A stretch of DNA of 64,000 nt, taken from NCBI RefSeq assembly GCF_029543245.1, contig NZ_JARQWV010000003.1, forward strand, positions 124,001-188,000, in the 5' to 3' direction. The position numbers and the translations under genes are program-made. This DNA is from Caulobacter endophyticus (GTDB lineage: Bacteria; Pseudomonadota; Alphaproteobacteria; Caulobacterales; Caulobacteraceae). Positions 7,649-17,033 of this stretch are shown here, piece after piece (positions within the stretch are counted from its first letter, which is position 1; each line of letters begins with the position of its first letter). Under the pieces are notes generated by a model. The model ran no database searches and was not told the DNA's origin. It was given only the letters and a program-made list of their open reading frames with translations.

Positions 7649-10344
7649 GCGCATCGGACCAAACCTGCGACTGCTGCGGCGGCGCTCCGCATCCCGGCGA
7701 CGCCCTGTCGCCGGCCCCGCGCCAGGCGGCCCTTGCCTATCGCGTGCTCGATCACGGACGCGCCCGCCGGACCATGATCCAGGACCTGCCGCGCCAGGCA
7801 GCCCTGGCCGGGCTGACCACCCGCGCGCCCTCCGACCCGGCGATCGCCCTGCTGGACGCCTGGGCCGTGGGCCTGGACGTCCTGACCTTCTACCAGGACC
7901 GCATCGCCAACGAAGGCTTCCTGCGAACCGCCACCGAGCGCCGCTCGCTGCTGGAGCTGGCTCGGACCATCGCCTACGAACTCGCGCCCGGCGTGGCGGC
8001 GGGAACCTTCCTGGCCATCGCCTGCGACGAGGTCCCAGGCTCGCCCGCCACGGTCGCGATCCCCGCCGGCACCAAGGTGCAGAGCGTGCCGGCCGGCGAC
8101 GAGCTGCCCCAGACCTTCGAAGTCACCGCCCCGCTGGTCGCCTTGCCGCAGTTCAGCGACATGCGGGTCGAAACCGCCCGCTTCCATGCGCCGGCCGCCG
8201 GCGACACCAAGCTTTGGCTGGACGGGCTGGCCACGCGCCTGAAGCCAGGCGACCCGATCGTCCTGATCGGCAACGAGCGTCGCAACTCGGCGACCAGCAC
8301 CGTCTGGCAGCTGCGCAAGGTGGCGGCCATGACCCTGGTCTCGGCCGACGTCGAGAACCGGGTCGACGCCCACACCCTGATCCAGCTGGAAGCGCCCCTG
8401 GGCGCCGACGCGGCCATTCCCAAGCAGAGCCCGCGCGCCTTCGCCCTGCGCCAGCGCACCAACCTGTTCGGCTTCAACGCCCCGCACTGGGACACCCTGC
8501 CCCAGTTCATGCGCACCGCCGAACTGCGCCCCGAGCTGTCGGCGGCCGCCCTGTTCAACAGCGGCCAGTCGGCCCAGTACGCCGTCGACGTCCAGCCGCT
8601 GATGATGAACTCCGGCACGAACACCGGCATCGCGGCGGCGATGCAGGGCATCGCCCTCAACGATCTCAACCTCGGGGTCAGCCTGGACCTGATCGCCGAA
8701 AGCCCGCTGATCAAGGGCCTCTACGCCGATCGCAAGTCGAGCTGGGCCGAGGCGACCTTTCCCAGCGATCGCGACTATCTCGACCTGGATCAGGTGCATG
8801 ACGGCTTCGTGGGCGGCGGCTGGGTCGCCGTCCGCAACGCCACCACGACGCGCCTGTACGGCGTCACCTCGGCCGTGGAGGTCGGCGTGACCGACTTCAC
8901 CTTGGCGCAGAGGGTGACCCGCCTGACGATCAGCGGCCCCGAACTGACGCCGTTCTCGCCGCGCAACGCCACCGTCTTCGGCATCAGCGAACCGCTGGCC
9001 TGGGGCCGTCGCCCGATCACCACCTCCGTCCAGGGCGACACCGTGGTGTTGATGACGGCCCGCCCGGAGCTGACGCCCGGCCGGCTGGTGGCCGTCACCG
9101 GCCAGGACGCCGTCACCGGCGAACCCGTGGCCCGGGTGCTGGAGGTGGCCGCCGTCAGCGCCGTCACGGCCGGCGGCTCGGCTCAGATGCAGGACGTCGC
9201 CGTCGTCACGACCCAGGTGCGGTTCACCACCGAGATCGATCGCCCCCTGGTCGCCCGCACCGTGCGGCTGAACGCCAACGTCGTTCGCGCCACGCACGGC
9301 GAAAGCCAGGATCACGTCATCGGCAGCGGCGACGGCGCAGCCGCCTTCCAGGCCTTCCGCCTGCCGCAGAAGGGCCTGACCTACGTCTCGGCCGCCACCC
9401 CTTCCGGACGCCGCACCACCCTGGAGATCCGGGTGAACGGGGTACTGTGGAGCGAGCTCGACGATCTGCTGGGGGCCGGCGCCAACGACCGGGTCTATGT
9501 CACCCGCCGGGCCGACGACGGATCGGTGTCGGTGCAGTTCGGCGACGGGATCACCGGCGCCCGCCTGCCCACCGGCCGGGGCAACGTCCGCGCCCGCTAC
9601 CGCATCGGCTCGGGCCGCGCGGGCCTGCTGGCCGCGGGCCAGTTGAGCCAGCCCCTGACACGCCCGCTGGGACTAAAGGCGGTCACCAATCCGATGCCGA
9701 CCACCGGCGCCAAGGACCCGGAGACCCTCGCCGACGCCCAGGTCAACGCGCCCCTGACCGTCCGCACCCTGGGGCGCATCGTCTCCCTGGCCGACATCGA
9801 GGACTTCGCCCGCGGCTTCGCAGGGCTTGGCAAGGCGCACGTCGACATCATCTGGAACGGTTTCGAGCGGGTGGTGCAGTTGACCGTGGCCGGCGCCGAC
9901 GGCGCGGTGCTGACGCCGCTGGACCCGCTGCACCTCAACCTCCTGGCCGCCATGGACCTGGTGCGACACGCGGACCGGCCGATCCGCGTCGACGGCCACC
10001 AGGAGCGCCGGTTCTCGCTGCGCGCCCGGCTGAAGATCGACAAGGCCCACATCGCCGCCGACGTGCTGACGGCGGCGAAGACGGCCCTGATCGCCGCCTT
10101 CGCCTTCGACCGCCGCGCCTTCGCCCAGCCTGTCAGCGCCAGCGAGGTGCTGGCCGTGCTGCACGGGGTGGACGGCGTGACGGCGGTGTTCCTCGAGCGG
10201 CTTCAGCGCACCGACGATCCGACCACCGCCTTCAGCTCGATCCTGGCCGCCAAGCCGGCGCGGTTCGAGGCCGGGGTGTTCCGCAAGGCCGAGCTGCTGC
10301 TGATCGACGCCGCGGGCGTCGACCTGACGGAGGCGAGCACATGA
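7645..10344 (+). CDS. Baseplate J-like assembly protein, second of two (Afp12-like position)
   Basis: 899 residues, starting with an N-terminal CDCCGG cluster like those at the start of many eCIS baseplate proteins. Early residues YQDRIANEGFLRTATERRS and later FGDGITGARLPTGRGN (near residue 629) are family hallmarks. The C-terminal third is J-like (LSLADIEDFARGFAG-type segment, then RPIRVDGHQERRFSLRARLKI). It would pair with the preceding protein as the second wedge component. Both junctions are ATGA overlaps. Confidence 0.85.
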   Translation: MSASDQTCDCCGGAPHPGDALSPAPRQAALAYRVLDHGRARRTMIQDLPRQAALAGLTTRAPSDPAIALLDAWAVGLDVLTFYQDRIANEGFLRTATERRSLLELARTIAYELAPGVAAGTFLAIACDEVPGSPATVAIPAGTKVQSVPAGDELPQTFEVTAPLVALPQFSDMRVETARFHAPAAGDTKLWLDGLATRLKPGDPIVLIGNERRNSATSTVWQLRKVAAMTLVSADVENRVDAHTLIQLEAPLGADAAIPKQSPRAFALRQRTNLFGFNAPHWDTLPQFMRTAELRPELSAAALFNSGQSAQYAVDVQPLMMNSGTNTGIAAAMQGIALNDLNLGVSLDLIAESPLIKGLYADRKSSWAEATFPSDRDYLDLDQVHDGFVGGGWVAVRNATTTRLYGVTSAVEVGVTDFTLAQRVTRLTISGPELTPFSPRNATVFGISEPLAWGRRPITTSVQGDTVVLMTARPELTPGRLVAVTGQDAVTGEPVARVLEVAAVSAVTAGGSAQMQDVAVVTTQVRFTTEIDRPLVARTVRLNANVVRATHGESQDHVIGSGDGAAAFQAFRLPQKGLTYVSAATPSGRRTTLEIRVNGVLWSELDDLLGAGANDRVYVTRRADDGSVSVQFGDGITGARLPTGRGNVRARYRIGSGRAGLLAAGQLSQPLTRPLGLKAVTNPMPTTGAKDPETLADAQVNAPLTVRTLGRIVSLADIEDFARGFAGLGKAHVDIIWNGFERVVQLTVAGADGAVLTPLDPLHLNLLAAMDLVRHADRPIRVDGHQERRFSLRARLKIDKAHIAADVLTAAKTALIAAFAFDRRAFAQPVSASEVLAVLHGVDGVTAVFLERLQRTDDPTTAFSSILAAKPARFEAGVFRKAELLLIDAAGVDLTEAST

Positions 10345-12566
10345 GACTGACCGCCGACCAGATGTTCGAGCTGCTGCCGGCCCACATGCGGCTGCGCGAC
10401 GGCGAGGCCGGCGGCGCCTTGCGCGCCCTCTTCGAAGTGCTGGCCGGCCAGGCCCAGCTCGTCCAGGACGACATGTTCGCCCTGCTGGACAGCTGGTTCA
10501 TCGAGACCTGCCCGGACTGGGCCCTGCCCTATGTGGGCGATCTGCTTGACGTGCGCGGGCGCTACGACTCCGGCGCCGCCGACGGCTACAGCCCGCGCGC
10601 CTGGATCGCCAACACGGTGGGCTTCCGCCGGCGCAAGGGCACGCTGGCCATGCTCGAGACCCTGGCCCACGACGCCACCGGCTGGAGCGCCCGCGCGGTC
10701 GAGATGATGCACCTGCTGAACGTCAGCCAGCAGATGAACCATGTTCGCATGCACGAGCCCGGCACGGCCGACGTCTGGAACGCCGACGCCCTGGCCCTTG
10801 AGGGCGGCGCCTTCGACACCGCGCCCCATACCGCCGACGTCCGGTCGATCGCCCTGGGCCAGGGCCGCTACAACGTGCCGAACATCGGTGTCTTCCTGTG
10901 GCGGCTGCAGGCCTATCCGATGGCCGAGGCCGACGCCGCCCCGGCAGGCCCCGGCCGGTTCCACTTCGATCCGCTCGGTCGGGACCAGCCGCTCTTCAAC
11001 CCACCCAAGACCGAGATCTCGGGCGATCACCTGGCCGAGGACGTCAACGTTCCCGGCGCCCTCGCCTATCGACCGCTCTATCGCGAACTGGAGGCCCGGC
11101 GCGCCGCCCTGGCGCTGGGACGCACGCCGCCCGCCCGCTGGTTCGACGCCACCCCGCCCCTGCAAGTCTGGCTGCAGGCCGCCGACGGCGATCCCTTCGT
11201 CAGGCTGGACCCGGAAGCCGTCACCATCTGCGACGTTCACGACACGGGCGGTGGAACCGAGTGGCGGCGACCGCCGGCCCAGAAGTCCTATCCCGATCCG
11301 GACGGGAACCCGCTGGCCGTCGACCTGCGCGCCGGCGTCGACCCGGTGCGCGGGCGCCTGGCCCTGCCGGCCGGCGTCGAAGCCGCCGGCGCACGCGTCT
11401 CCTTCGCCTACGCCGCGCCCGGCGACCTGGGGGGCGGCCCCTACGATCGCCGCGACAGTCTCGACGCCCTGCTGACCCGGCGGGTGACCTGGCAGGCGGG
11501 CGTCACGCGCCGCGAACCCGACGCGCCGGGCCGGATCTTCGCGAGCCTGGCCGAGGCGGTCGGCGAATGGAACGCTCAGCCGGCCGGAACCGTCGGTGTG
11601 ATCGCCATCCTCGAGAACGAAACCTTCGCCGAGGCCCTGATCGGCGCAAACAGCATCCAGATCCCGGAAGGCTCCATGCTGGTGCTGACCAGCGCCGCCT
11701 GGCCCTTCAGCCTCGCCCAGGGCGGCGGACAGGAGCGCGTCACCGGCAAGCTGACGCCGCAGGAGCGTCGCGCGACCATTCGCGGCGACATCGAGATCGA
11801 CGCCACCGCGCCCCTGGGCAGCCTTGCCCCGGGCGAGCTGGCGATCGACGGGCTGCTGGTCGACGGCCAGGTGCGGGTGCTTGGGTCCGAACCGGCCAAT
11901 CTGGGCCGCCTAACCCTCAGCCATGCGACCGTCAGCCCCGGCGCCCTGCCCGGCGACGCCAGGGGCGTGCTGGTCGAGGGCCGGCACGAGGCGCTGACCA
12001 TATCGCTGATCCGGGCGATCACCGGTCCGATCCTCATGCTCCAGCCCGGCCCCGCCCTGAAGGCGACGGAGTCGATCATCGACGCCGGCGGCAAAGTCGC
12101 CGTCGACGCCCCCGAAACCGACCTCGACCTCGATGGCGTGACGGTGCTGGGCTCGACCACCGCCAAGTCGCTGTCGGCCACCGACAGCCTGTTCACAGGC
12201 CCAGCCGTCGCCGCGCGGCGTCAGGCCGGCTGCGTGCGGTTCTCCTATCTGGCGGCCGGCTCGGCCACCGCGCGGCGCTACCGCTGCCAGCCCGACCTGG
12301 CCGTCGAGGCCGCAACGGCCGGCGAGGACCTGGACGCGCTGCGGGCGCGGCTGGTCCCGCTGTTCGACAGCGAGCGCCACGGCGAGCCGGCCTATGGCCG
12401 TCTGGCGCAGGGCTGCGCGCGCGCCCTGCGGGAAGGCGGCGAGAATGGCGGCGCCATGGGCGCCTGGAGGTTCCTGAACGAGCATCGCCGACAGGCCAAC
12501 CTTTCGGCGGGGCTGGACGAATATCTGCACCTGGATCTCGCCGCAGGCGGGATCCGGGAAAACTGA
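10341..12566 (+). CDS. Tail protein I-like baseplate protein with long beta-rich C-terminus
   Basis: 741 residues; start ATG at 10341 overlaps the preceding stop. Residues 1 to about 200 look like a phage tail protein I domain (LLPAHMRLRDGEAGG, then DWALPYVGDLLDVRG, then FRRRKGTLAMLETLA). This is the family that links baseplate to tail fibres. The C-terminal ~400 residues, from about 400 on, have a hexapeptide/beta-helix character (GSMLVLTSAAWPF, then short repeated valine/leucine strands), so this part may itself be a receptor-facing or structural beta-helix. Ten bases separate it from the next gene. Confidence 0.75.
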   Translation: MRLTADQMFELLPAHMRLRDGEAGGALRALFEVLAGQAQLVQDDMFALLDSWFIETCPDWALPYVGDLLDVRGRYDSGAADGYSPRAWIANTVGFRRRKGTLAMLETLAHDATGWSARAVEMMHLLNVSQQMNHVRMHEPGTADVWNADALALEGGAFDTAPHTADVRSIALGQGRYNVPNIGVFLWRLQAYPMAEADAAPAGPGRFHFDPLGRDQPLFNPPKTEISGDHLAEDVNVPGALAYRPLYRELEARRAALALGRTPPARWFDATPPLQVWLQAADGDPFVRLDPEAVTICDVHDTGGGTEWRRPPAQKSYPDPDGNPLAVDLRAGVDPVRGRLALPAGVEAAGARVSFAYAAPGDLGGGPYDRRDSLDALLTRRVTWQAGVTRREPDAPGRIFASLAEAVGEWNAQPAGTVGVIAILENETFAEALIGANSIQIPEGSMLVLTSAAWPFSLAQGGGQERVTGKLTPQERRATIRGDIEIDATAPLGSLAPGELAIDGLLVDGQVRVLGSEPANLGRLTLSHATVSPGALPGDARGVLVEGRHEALTISLIRAITGPILMLQPGPALKATESIIDAGGKVAVDAPETDLDLDGVTVLGSTTAKSLSATDSLFTGPAVAARRQAGCVRFSYLAAGSATARRYRCQPDLAVEAATAGEDLDALRARLVPLFDSERHGEPAYGRLAQGCARALREGGENGGAMGAWRFLNEHRRQANLSAGLDEYLHLDLAAGGIREN

Positions 12567-12576
12567 GGGGCGCATC

Positions 12577-15500
12577 ATGAACGGCGATTTCTCGCGGCTG
12601 ACCTTCGTTCCCGGAAAGCACTACGACGCGGTGCTGACCCAGCAGGGACGCGTGACCCTGGACGCCGACCTCAACGAGCAGTGGGCGATCGGCGACCACA
12701 GACTGCGGCGAACGGGGGCGGACATCATCGGTCCGGCCGGCGGTCCGCTGCATAGCGCGGGCTTCGCCATCACGCCCGGCGGCGGCACGCTGCAGATCGG
12801 GGCCGGGATCTATTATGTCGACGGCCTGCGGGTGGTGAACGAGGCCGCCGTCGCGCTCAACGCCCAGCCGGACCTGCCGGCCGGCTCGCCCGTGTTCCTG
12901 AACCCGCCCGCGGCGCCCGCCGCAGCGCCGATCTCGGGCCGGTACCTGGCCTTCCTGGACGTCTGGCGCCGCCACATCACCGCGCTTGAGGACCCGTCGC
13001 TGCGCGAGACGGCGCTGACCGCCGACACCGCCACCCGCCTCAAGACCGTCTGGCAGGTGCGCTGCCTGCGCCTGGGCGCGGTCGGCGCTGCGGCCTTCAC
13101 CTGCGATGCGGACCTGCCGCCCTGGCAGACCTACACCGCAGCCCCCACCGGCCGGCTCAGCGCCCGGGCCAAGGCCGCCGCGCAGGCCAGCGATCCGTGC
13201 AGCATGCCCGAGAACGCCGGCTATCGGCGGCTGGAGAACCATCTCTATCGAATCGAGGTGCATCGCGCCGGGACGGCGGGCGGCGGCGCGACCTTCAAGT
13301 GGTCGCGCGACAACGCCACGCTGGCGGTGCGCTGGCTGGCCGGCGACGGCGAAAACCTGACCGTTTCGAACACGGGCCGCGACCGCTACTCCGGCTTCCA
13401 GAACGGCCAGTGGATCGAGCTGACCGATGACGACCGCGAACGGCGCGGCGAACCGGGCGTGTTGGTGCGGATCAAGACCGTGCGGGGAACGACCATCGCC
13501 GTCGACACCCTGACGGCCGAGGGCCCCATCGCCATCGCCGGCTTCGGCTCCAATCCCAAGATCCGCGGCTGGGACGGCGCCGGCGCGGCGCCGATCGTCG
13601 TCCCCGGCGACAATGACGGCTTCCTGGCCATCGAGAGCGGGCTGGAGATCGGCTTTTCGGCAGGAACCTATCGCAGCGGCGACTACTGGCTGGCGGCCGC
13701 CCGCAGCGGCGTCGGGATCGAATGGCCCCAGAACGGCGGCGTCCCCGTCGCCCAGGCGCCGCACGGTATCGCCCATGCCTACGCCAAGCTGGCGATCCTG
13801 GATTTCGACGGCGCGAACTGGACGCCCGTCGGAGACTGCCGCGACCTCTTCCCACCGCTCACCGAACTGGTCGACTTCGTCTATCTCGGCGGCGACGGGC
13901 AATCGGCCATGCCCGACCCCACCTCGCCCGCCATCCGCATCGCCTTGGGCGAAAGCCTGCTCACCGGCGTGCGCCGCGGCGAGGTTCCGGTCCAGAACGC
14001 GCGGGTGCGCTACCGCATCGCCGCCGGTTCGGGGCGGCTGACCGGCGGTGTGACCGAACTGATCGTGCCGACCAACGCCCAGGGCGTGGCGGCGGCCCAA
14101 TGGTCGCTCGACGGCGTCACCCAGAACCAGCAGGTGACCGCCGAACTGCTGAACTCGGCCAATGTCGCCGTCGGTGCGGCCATTCGCTTCGCCGCCAGCC
14201 TGTCGCGGGCGGCCGTGGTCTCGTTTGATCCGGTCAATACGCCCGAGATTTCCAGCGCCAAGACGGTGCAGGCCGCCATCGAGGCGCTCTACAACCGCAA
14301 CAACGGCGGCGGCTGCGCGACCTACGTGCTCAGCCCCGAGAGCGACTGGGTGAAGATCCTGACCGAACTGCCCAAGGGCGAGGACGCGGTGATCTGCTTC
14401 CGTCAGGGCGATTACCGCTCAGACCAGACGGTCAAGCTGGAGGGCCTGGGCCACGTCAGCCTGCACGGCGGCGGCGAGGCCACCCGCATCGGCGTGGCCA
14501 AGGCCGAGGCGGCCCTGGAATTCATCGGCTGCGAGAGCGTCACCGTGCGCGACCTCCATGTCGAGGCCAACGAGACCGGCGGCGAATGGAGCCCGGTCAA
14601 ACATCTGAACGGCGTCCTCACCCTGACCGACTGCGCCAATGTCGAGGTCAGCGGCTGCGTGCTGCGCTGTGGAGCCTCGATCCGCAACGAGCGCACCTGC
14701 CTGACCGTTCGCATCTCGCCACCCGAAGAGGAAAAGCCTCGCGTCCCGGTGCGCTCGGCGCGGATCGTCGCCAACCGCTTCATCGTCGGCTACGGCCAGA
14801 CAGGCGTTCTGGTCACCGACTGCCTGGTCAGCCAAATCCGCGACAACCAGTTCGATGCTCAGGCCCGGCCGGCGGCCCTGACCTTCGAACGCCTCGCCGC
14901 CGAACCCAAGCGCCGGGCCCTTCTGGCCAAGCAACTGATCGGACGGGTGACCAGCGCCGGCCGCGCGGCGGGGGCGCGGGTGATCTCGGTGGGCCGCTAC
15001 AAGGTCGAGCTGAACTCACCCGTCGCTGAGGCCGAATGGCGCGCCCTGACCAAGGCCAATCCACCCAAGGGCCGTGAAGCCACCACGCCAGAGGGCGTGC
15101 GCACCTACATGACCCGGGTCGCCGAGACGGGACTGAACAGCGCCGCGCCCACAGGTTCGATGGGGCGCTACGTGACGGCGATGCGGCGAGCCATGGGCGA
15201 GAACGCCTTCAACAGCCTGGCCAAGGAGGCCCGCTCGGGCATGATCCTCGGCGACGTCACCGTCACCGACACCCGTGACGTCCCCGGAACGACGGCCGTG
15301 CTGTCCTTCGACCAGGTCAACATGGCCTTCAACTCGCCGGTGGGACAGCATGAATGGGACGCCATGGTGCGCGCCGCCCCGCCGTCCAAAGCCCCGGCCG
15401 ACGATAGGAGCGCCGCCCGCTACATCCGCGACCTGGCCCAGAAGGCCGTCGCCGACCCCGATTTCCGCCGGCGCTTCACGGGAATCAACACCTGGCTGGC

Positions 15501-16041
15501 GGGGTTCAAGCTGAACAATCCGTCCGTGGGCCAGCAGGCGATCGTCTGTGCCGGCTCGCTGAGCCGCGAGGTGCAGATCACCGGCAACACGATCCAGAGC
15601 TTCTACGAAGGCATCCGCGTGGCCGTCAGCGATCGCGGCGAGAAGGGCGCCCGCTTTTCGACCCTCAAGAGCGTGACCATCGCCGACAACAGCCTGCACC
15701 TGCGCGTACCGTTCGAGTACGAGGTCGGGCGCCTGGGCATGCTGGTGGGCAACGCCGAGAGGATCCGGGTCAGCGGCAACAACCTCGCCTTCGCCGAACC
15801 GCGGGCTTCAGACAAGGGTTATGGCGAGGGCATCCGGATCTGGGGCCATCTGGGACCAATCATGATCCTGCGCGAGAACCACGTTTCGGTGGGACGCACC
15901 GGCATGCAGGTGACCCATGTCGGCCCGCTGTCCCAGCGCGGCTCCCAGCAATGGCTGGCCACCGACAACATGGTCGATTCAGGCGGCGTCGTACTCGACG
16001 CCCCGCCCCAGGTTCAGGATCGTAACAATGCGGTGTTGTGA
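12577..16041 (+). CDS. DUF6519-type, right-handed beta-helix protein of the eCIS (candidate tail fibre)
   Basis: 1154 residues; GGGGCG precedes the ATG. The N-terminus (MNGDFSRLTFVPGKHYDAV, then QQGRVTLDADLNEQW) is the DUF6519-type start seen in the last structural gene of many eCIS loci. From about residue 560 the chain becomes a parallel beta-helix of pectate-lyase type (VTVRDLHVEANETGG, then ITGNTIQSFYEGIRV near the end). Between helix parts, residues about 795-985, lies an inserted region with two similar segments (see findings). Position after the tail I-like gene and its length suggest a target-binding or cell-surface-attaching fibre, but enzyme-like polysaccharide recognition is also possible. 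Confidence 0.75.
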   Translation: MNGDFSRLTFVPGKHYDAVLTQQGRVTLDADLNEQWAIGDHRLRRTGADIIGPAGGPLHSAGFAITPGGGTLQIGAGIYYVDGLRVVNEAAVALNAQPDLPAGSPVFLNPPAAPAAAPISGRYLAFLDVWRRHITALEDPSLRETALTADTATRLKTVWQVRCLRLGAVGAAAFTCDADLPPWQTYTAAPTGRLSARAKAAAQASDPCSMPENAGYRRLENHLYRIEVHRAGTAGGGATFKWSRDNATLAVRWLAGDGENLTVSNTGRDRYSGFQNGQWIELTDDDRERRGEPGVLVRIKTVRGTTIAVDTLTAEGPIAIAGFGSNPKIRGWDGAGAAPIVVPGDNDGFLAIESGLEIGFSAGTYRSGDYWLAAARSGVGIEWPQNGGVPVAQAPHGIAHAYAKLAILDFDGANWTPVGDCRDLFPPLTELVDFVYLGGDGQSAMPDPTSPAIRIALGESLLTGVRRGEVPVQNARVRYRIAAGSGRLTGGVTELIVPTNAQGVAAAQWSLDGVTQNQQVTAELLNSANVAVGAAIRFAASLSRAAVVSFDPVNTPEISSAKTVQAAIEALYNRNNGGGCATYVLSPESDWVKILTELPKGEDAVICFRQGDYRSDQTVKLEGLGHVSLHGGGEATRIGVAKAEAALEFIGCESVTVRDLHVEANETGGEWSPVKHLNGVLTLTDCANVEVSGCVLRCGASIRNERTCLTVRISPPEEEKPRVPVRSARIVANRFIVGYGQTGVLVTDCLVSQIRDNQFDAQARPAALTFERLAAEPKRRALLAKQLIGRVTSAGRAAGARVISVGRYKVELNSPVAEAEWRALTKANPPKGREATTPEGVRTYMTRVAETGLNSAAPTGSMGRYVTAMRRAMGENAFNSLAKEARSGMILGDVTVTDTRDVPGTTAVLSFDQVNMAFNSPVGQHEWDAMVRAAPPSKAPADDRSAARYIRDLAQKAVADPDFRRRFTGINTWLAGFKLNNPSVGQQAIVCAGSLSREVQITGNTIQSFYEGIRVAVSDRGEKGARFSTLKSVTIADNSLHLRVPFEYEVGRLGMLVGNAERIRVSGNNLAFAEPRASDKGYGEGIRIWGHLGPIMILRENHVSVGRTGMQVTHVGPLSQRGSQQWLATDNMVDSGGVVLDAPPQVQDRNNAVL

Positions 16042-16259
16042 GCCGGATCGCTCTTGCCAAACGCGACGCTCGCATTCAGTGTATGTATGCTTTGGCAATA
16101 ACTTACGGTAGCAGCCTGTCGGCGAGGACTTCTCGTTGTGGCTGGGGGTTCGAGTCCCCGTTGGAGCAGAGACGAGGCGGACACGGCTCGTCTCACCTCC
16201 CCTTTTCTCTATCCTCTCCAGAACCCAGGCGCCGCCCGCGCCCAGATCGACGGAGCGGC
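16042..16259 (+). other. Intergenic region between eCIS operon and minus-strand unit, with a tRNA-like T-arm
   Basis: These 218 bases lie between two convergent units and contain no gene I can support. At 16144-16160 there is a sequence with the form of a tRNA T-arm (GGGGGTTCGAGTCCCC), followed by TTGGAGCA. A partner for that 3' end exists upstream at 16089-16095 (GCTTTGG), but four of the seven pairs would be G-T and I cannot draw a normal anticodon arm. It is therefore either chance or a decayed tRNA end, such as an old integration site. No U-rich terminator is visible. Confidence 0.35.
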
Positions 16260-16964
16260 CTATACCGGTGAAGCCGGGCAGGCCCGCTCGATCGTTCCCA
16301 ACCCGCTGCGCACCACGACCCGCCGCGATGCAGCGTCGCCGCCCAGACCCAGCAAAGTCAGGTCCTGGCCGGCCATCCGGAACGAGAAGCTGAGAAGGTC
16401 CCGGCCGCCAGGCGCGCTGGCCGCCGGCGGCGGATCGAGACGAGACGGTCCCAAACAGCCGGCGACGTAGAACTCGACACCCTGGCACGGCTCTTCATCC
16501 ACGCCCGCCACGTGCTGGACCGCGCCGTCGGGGAACACGCGATAGACTCCCTCGCCCTCGACGCGAACGTCCATCGAGCCGCCGTCAAGGCTGAGCCCCG
16601 TGATCGGCCTGTCGGCGACGACCCTCACCCAGCCGCCGCAGGCCGCCTCATCGCTGGTCAGACAGTCGGACGAGGCGAAGGCGGCTTCGTTCGCACGCCC
16701 CTTGAAGGGTCCACGCTCGGCGATCTCTCCACTGCGGAACACCGCCACCAGTCTACCGTCCTCGGACTCCACATACTGGTTCTGATCGCAGATCTCTTCG
16801 AAGCCGGCCTGGAGGTGCAGGCGCAGCGGCCAGGCGCCCTCGGCGGAGGACAGGCCGCAGAGCGCCGGCCAGGCGCAGGCCGCGCTCAGGGCGCCGAGCC
16901 GCAAGGCCTTTCGAGAAACCGCTCCGGCGACTGCGCGGCCGCTTCGTCTCTTGCCCCACATCAT
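16260..16964 (-). CDS. Small secreted protein, unknown function
   Basis: About 234 residues. Start chosen at 16964 because AAGGA lies six bases upstream; an open frame extends to 17015. The N-terminus (KRRSGRAVAGAVSRKALRLG, then a hydrophobic stretch ending LSSAEGA) looks like a secretion signal. The mature part has at least six cysteines (EEICDQNQ, SDCLTSDEAACGG, EEPCQG, VAGCLG), which suggests disulfides in the periplasm or outside, and beta-rich segments. No domain recognised. It is the last gene of a five-gene unit with a glycosyltransferase, a methyltransferase and two ABC exporters, so it may be part of their product or act on it. Confidence 0.6.
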   Translation of the reverse strand: MMWGKRRSGRAVAGAVSRKALRLGALSAACAWPALCGLSSAEGAWPLRLHLQAGFEEICDQNQYVESEDGRLVAVFRSGEIAERGPFKGRANEAAFASSDCLTSDEAACGGWVRVVADRPITGLSLDGGSMDVRVEGEGVYRVFPDGAVQHVAGVDEEPCQGVEFYVAGCLGPSRLDPPPAASAPGGRDLLSFSFRMAGQDLTLLGLGGDAASRRVVVRSGLGTIERACPASPV

Positions 16965-17033
16965 CCCGGATCCTTCCGCCTGCGTTCGCATGTTCGTCTC
17001 GTCAGCCGGCCGCACGGCCCGCCCTCTTGCGGT

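Noticed and set aside
7600..9315. Open frame opposite the second J-like baseplate gene.
   Set aside because: Shadow frame; the plus strand has a coherent protein with family motifs and ATGA couplings at both ends.
9447..10340. Upstream extension of the tail protein I-like frame.
   Set aside because: The frame is open but the translation there is Arg/Pro-rich shadow of the J-like gene; the real start is the coupled ATG at 10341.
1..16041. Interpretation as a prophage or a type VI secretion system.
   Set aside because: There are no capsid, terminase, integrase or lysis genes, and no TssB/C, TssJLM or ClpV genes. DUF4157, the tube/LysM pair and the DUF6519-type protein point to eCIS.
16089..16168. 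A functional tRNA gene.
   Set aside because: The T-arm is good but the anticodon arm cannot be formed and the acceptor stem is mostly G-T pairs; kept only as a possible relic.
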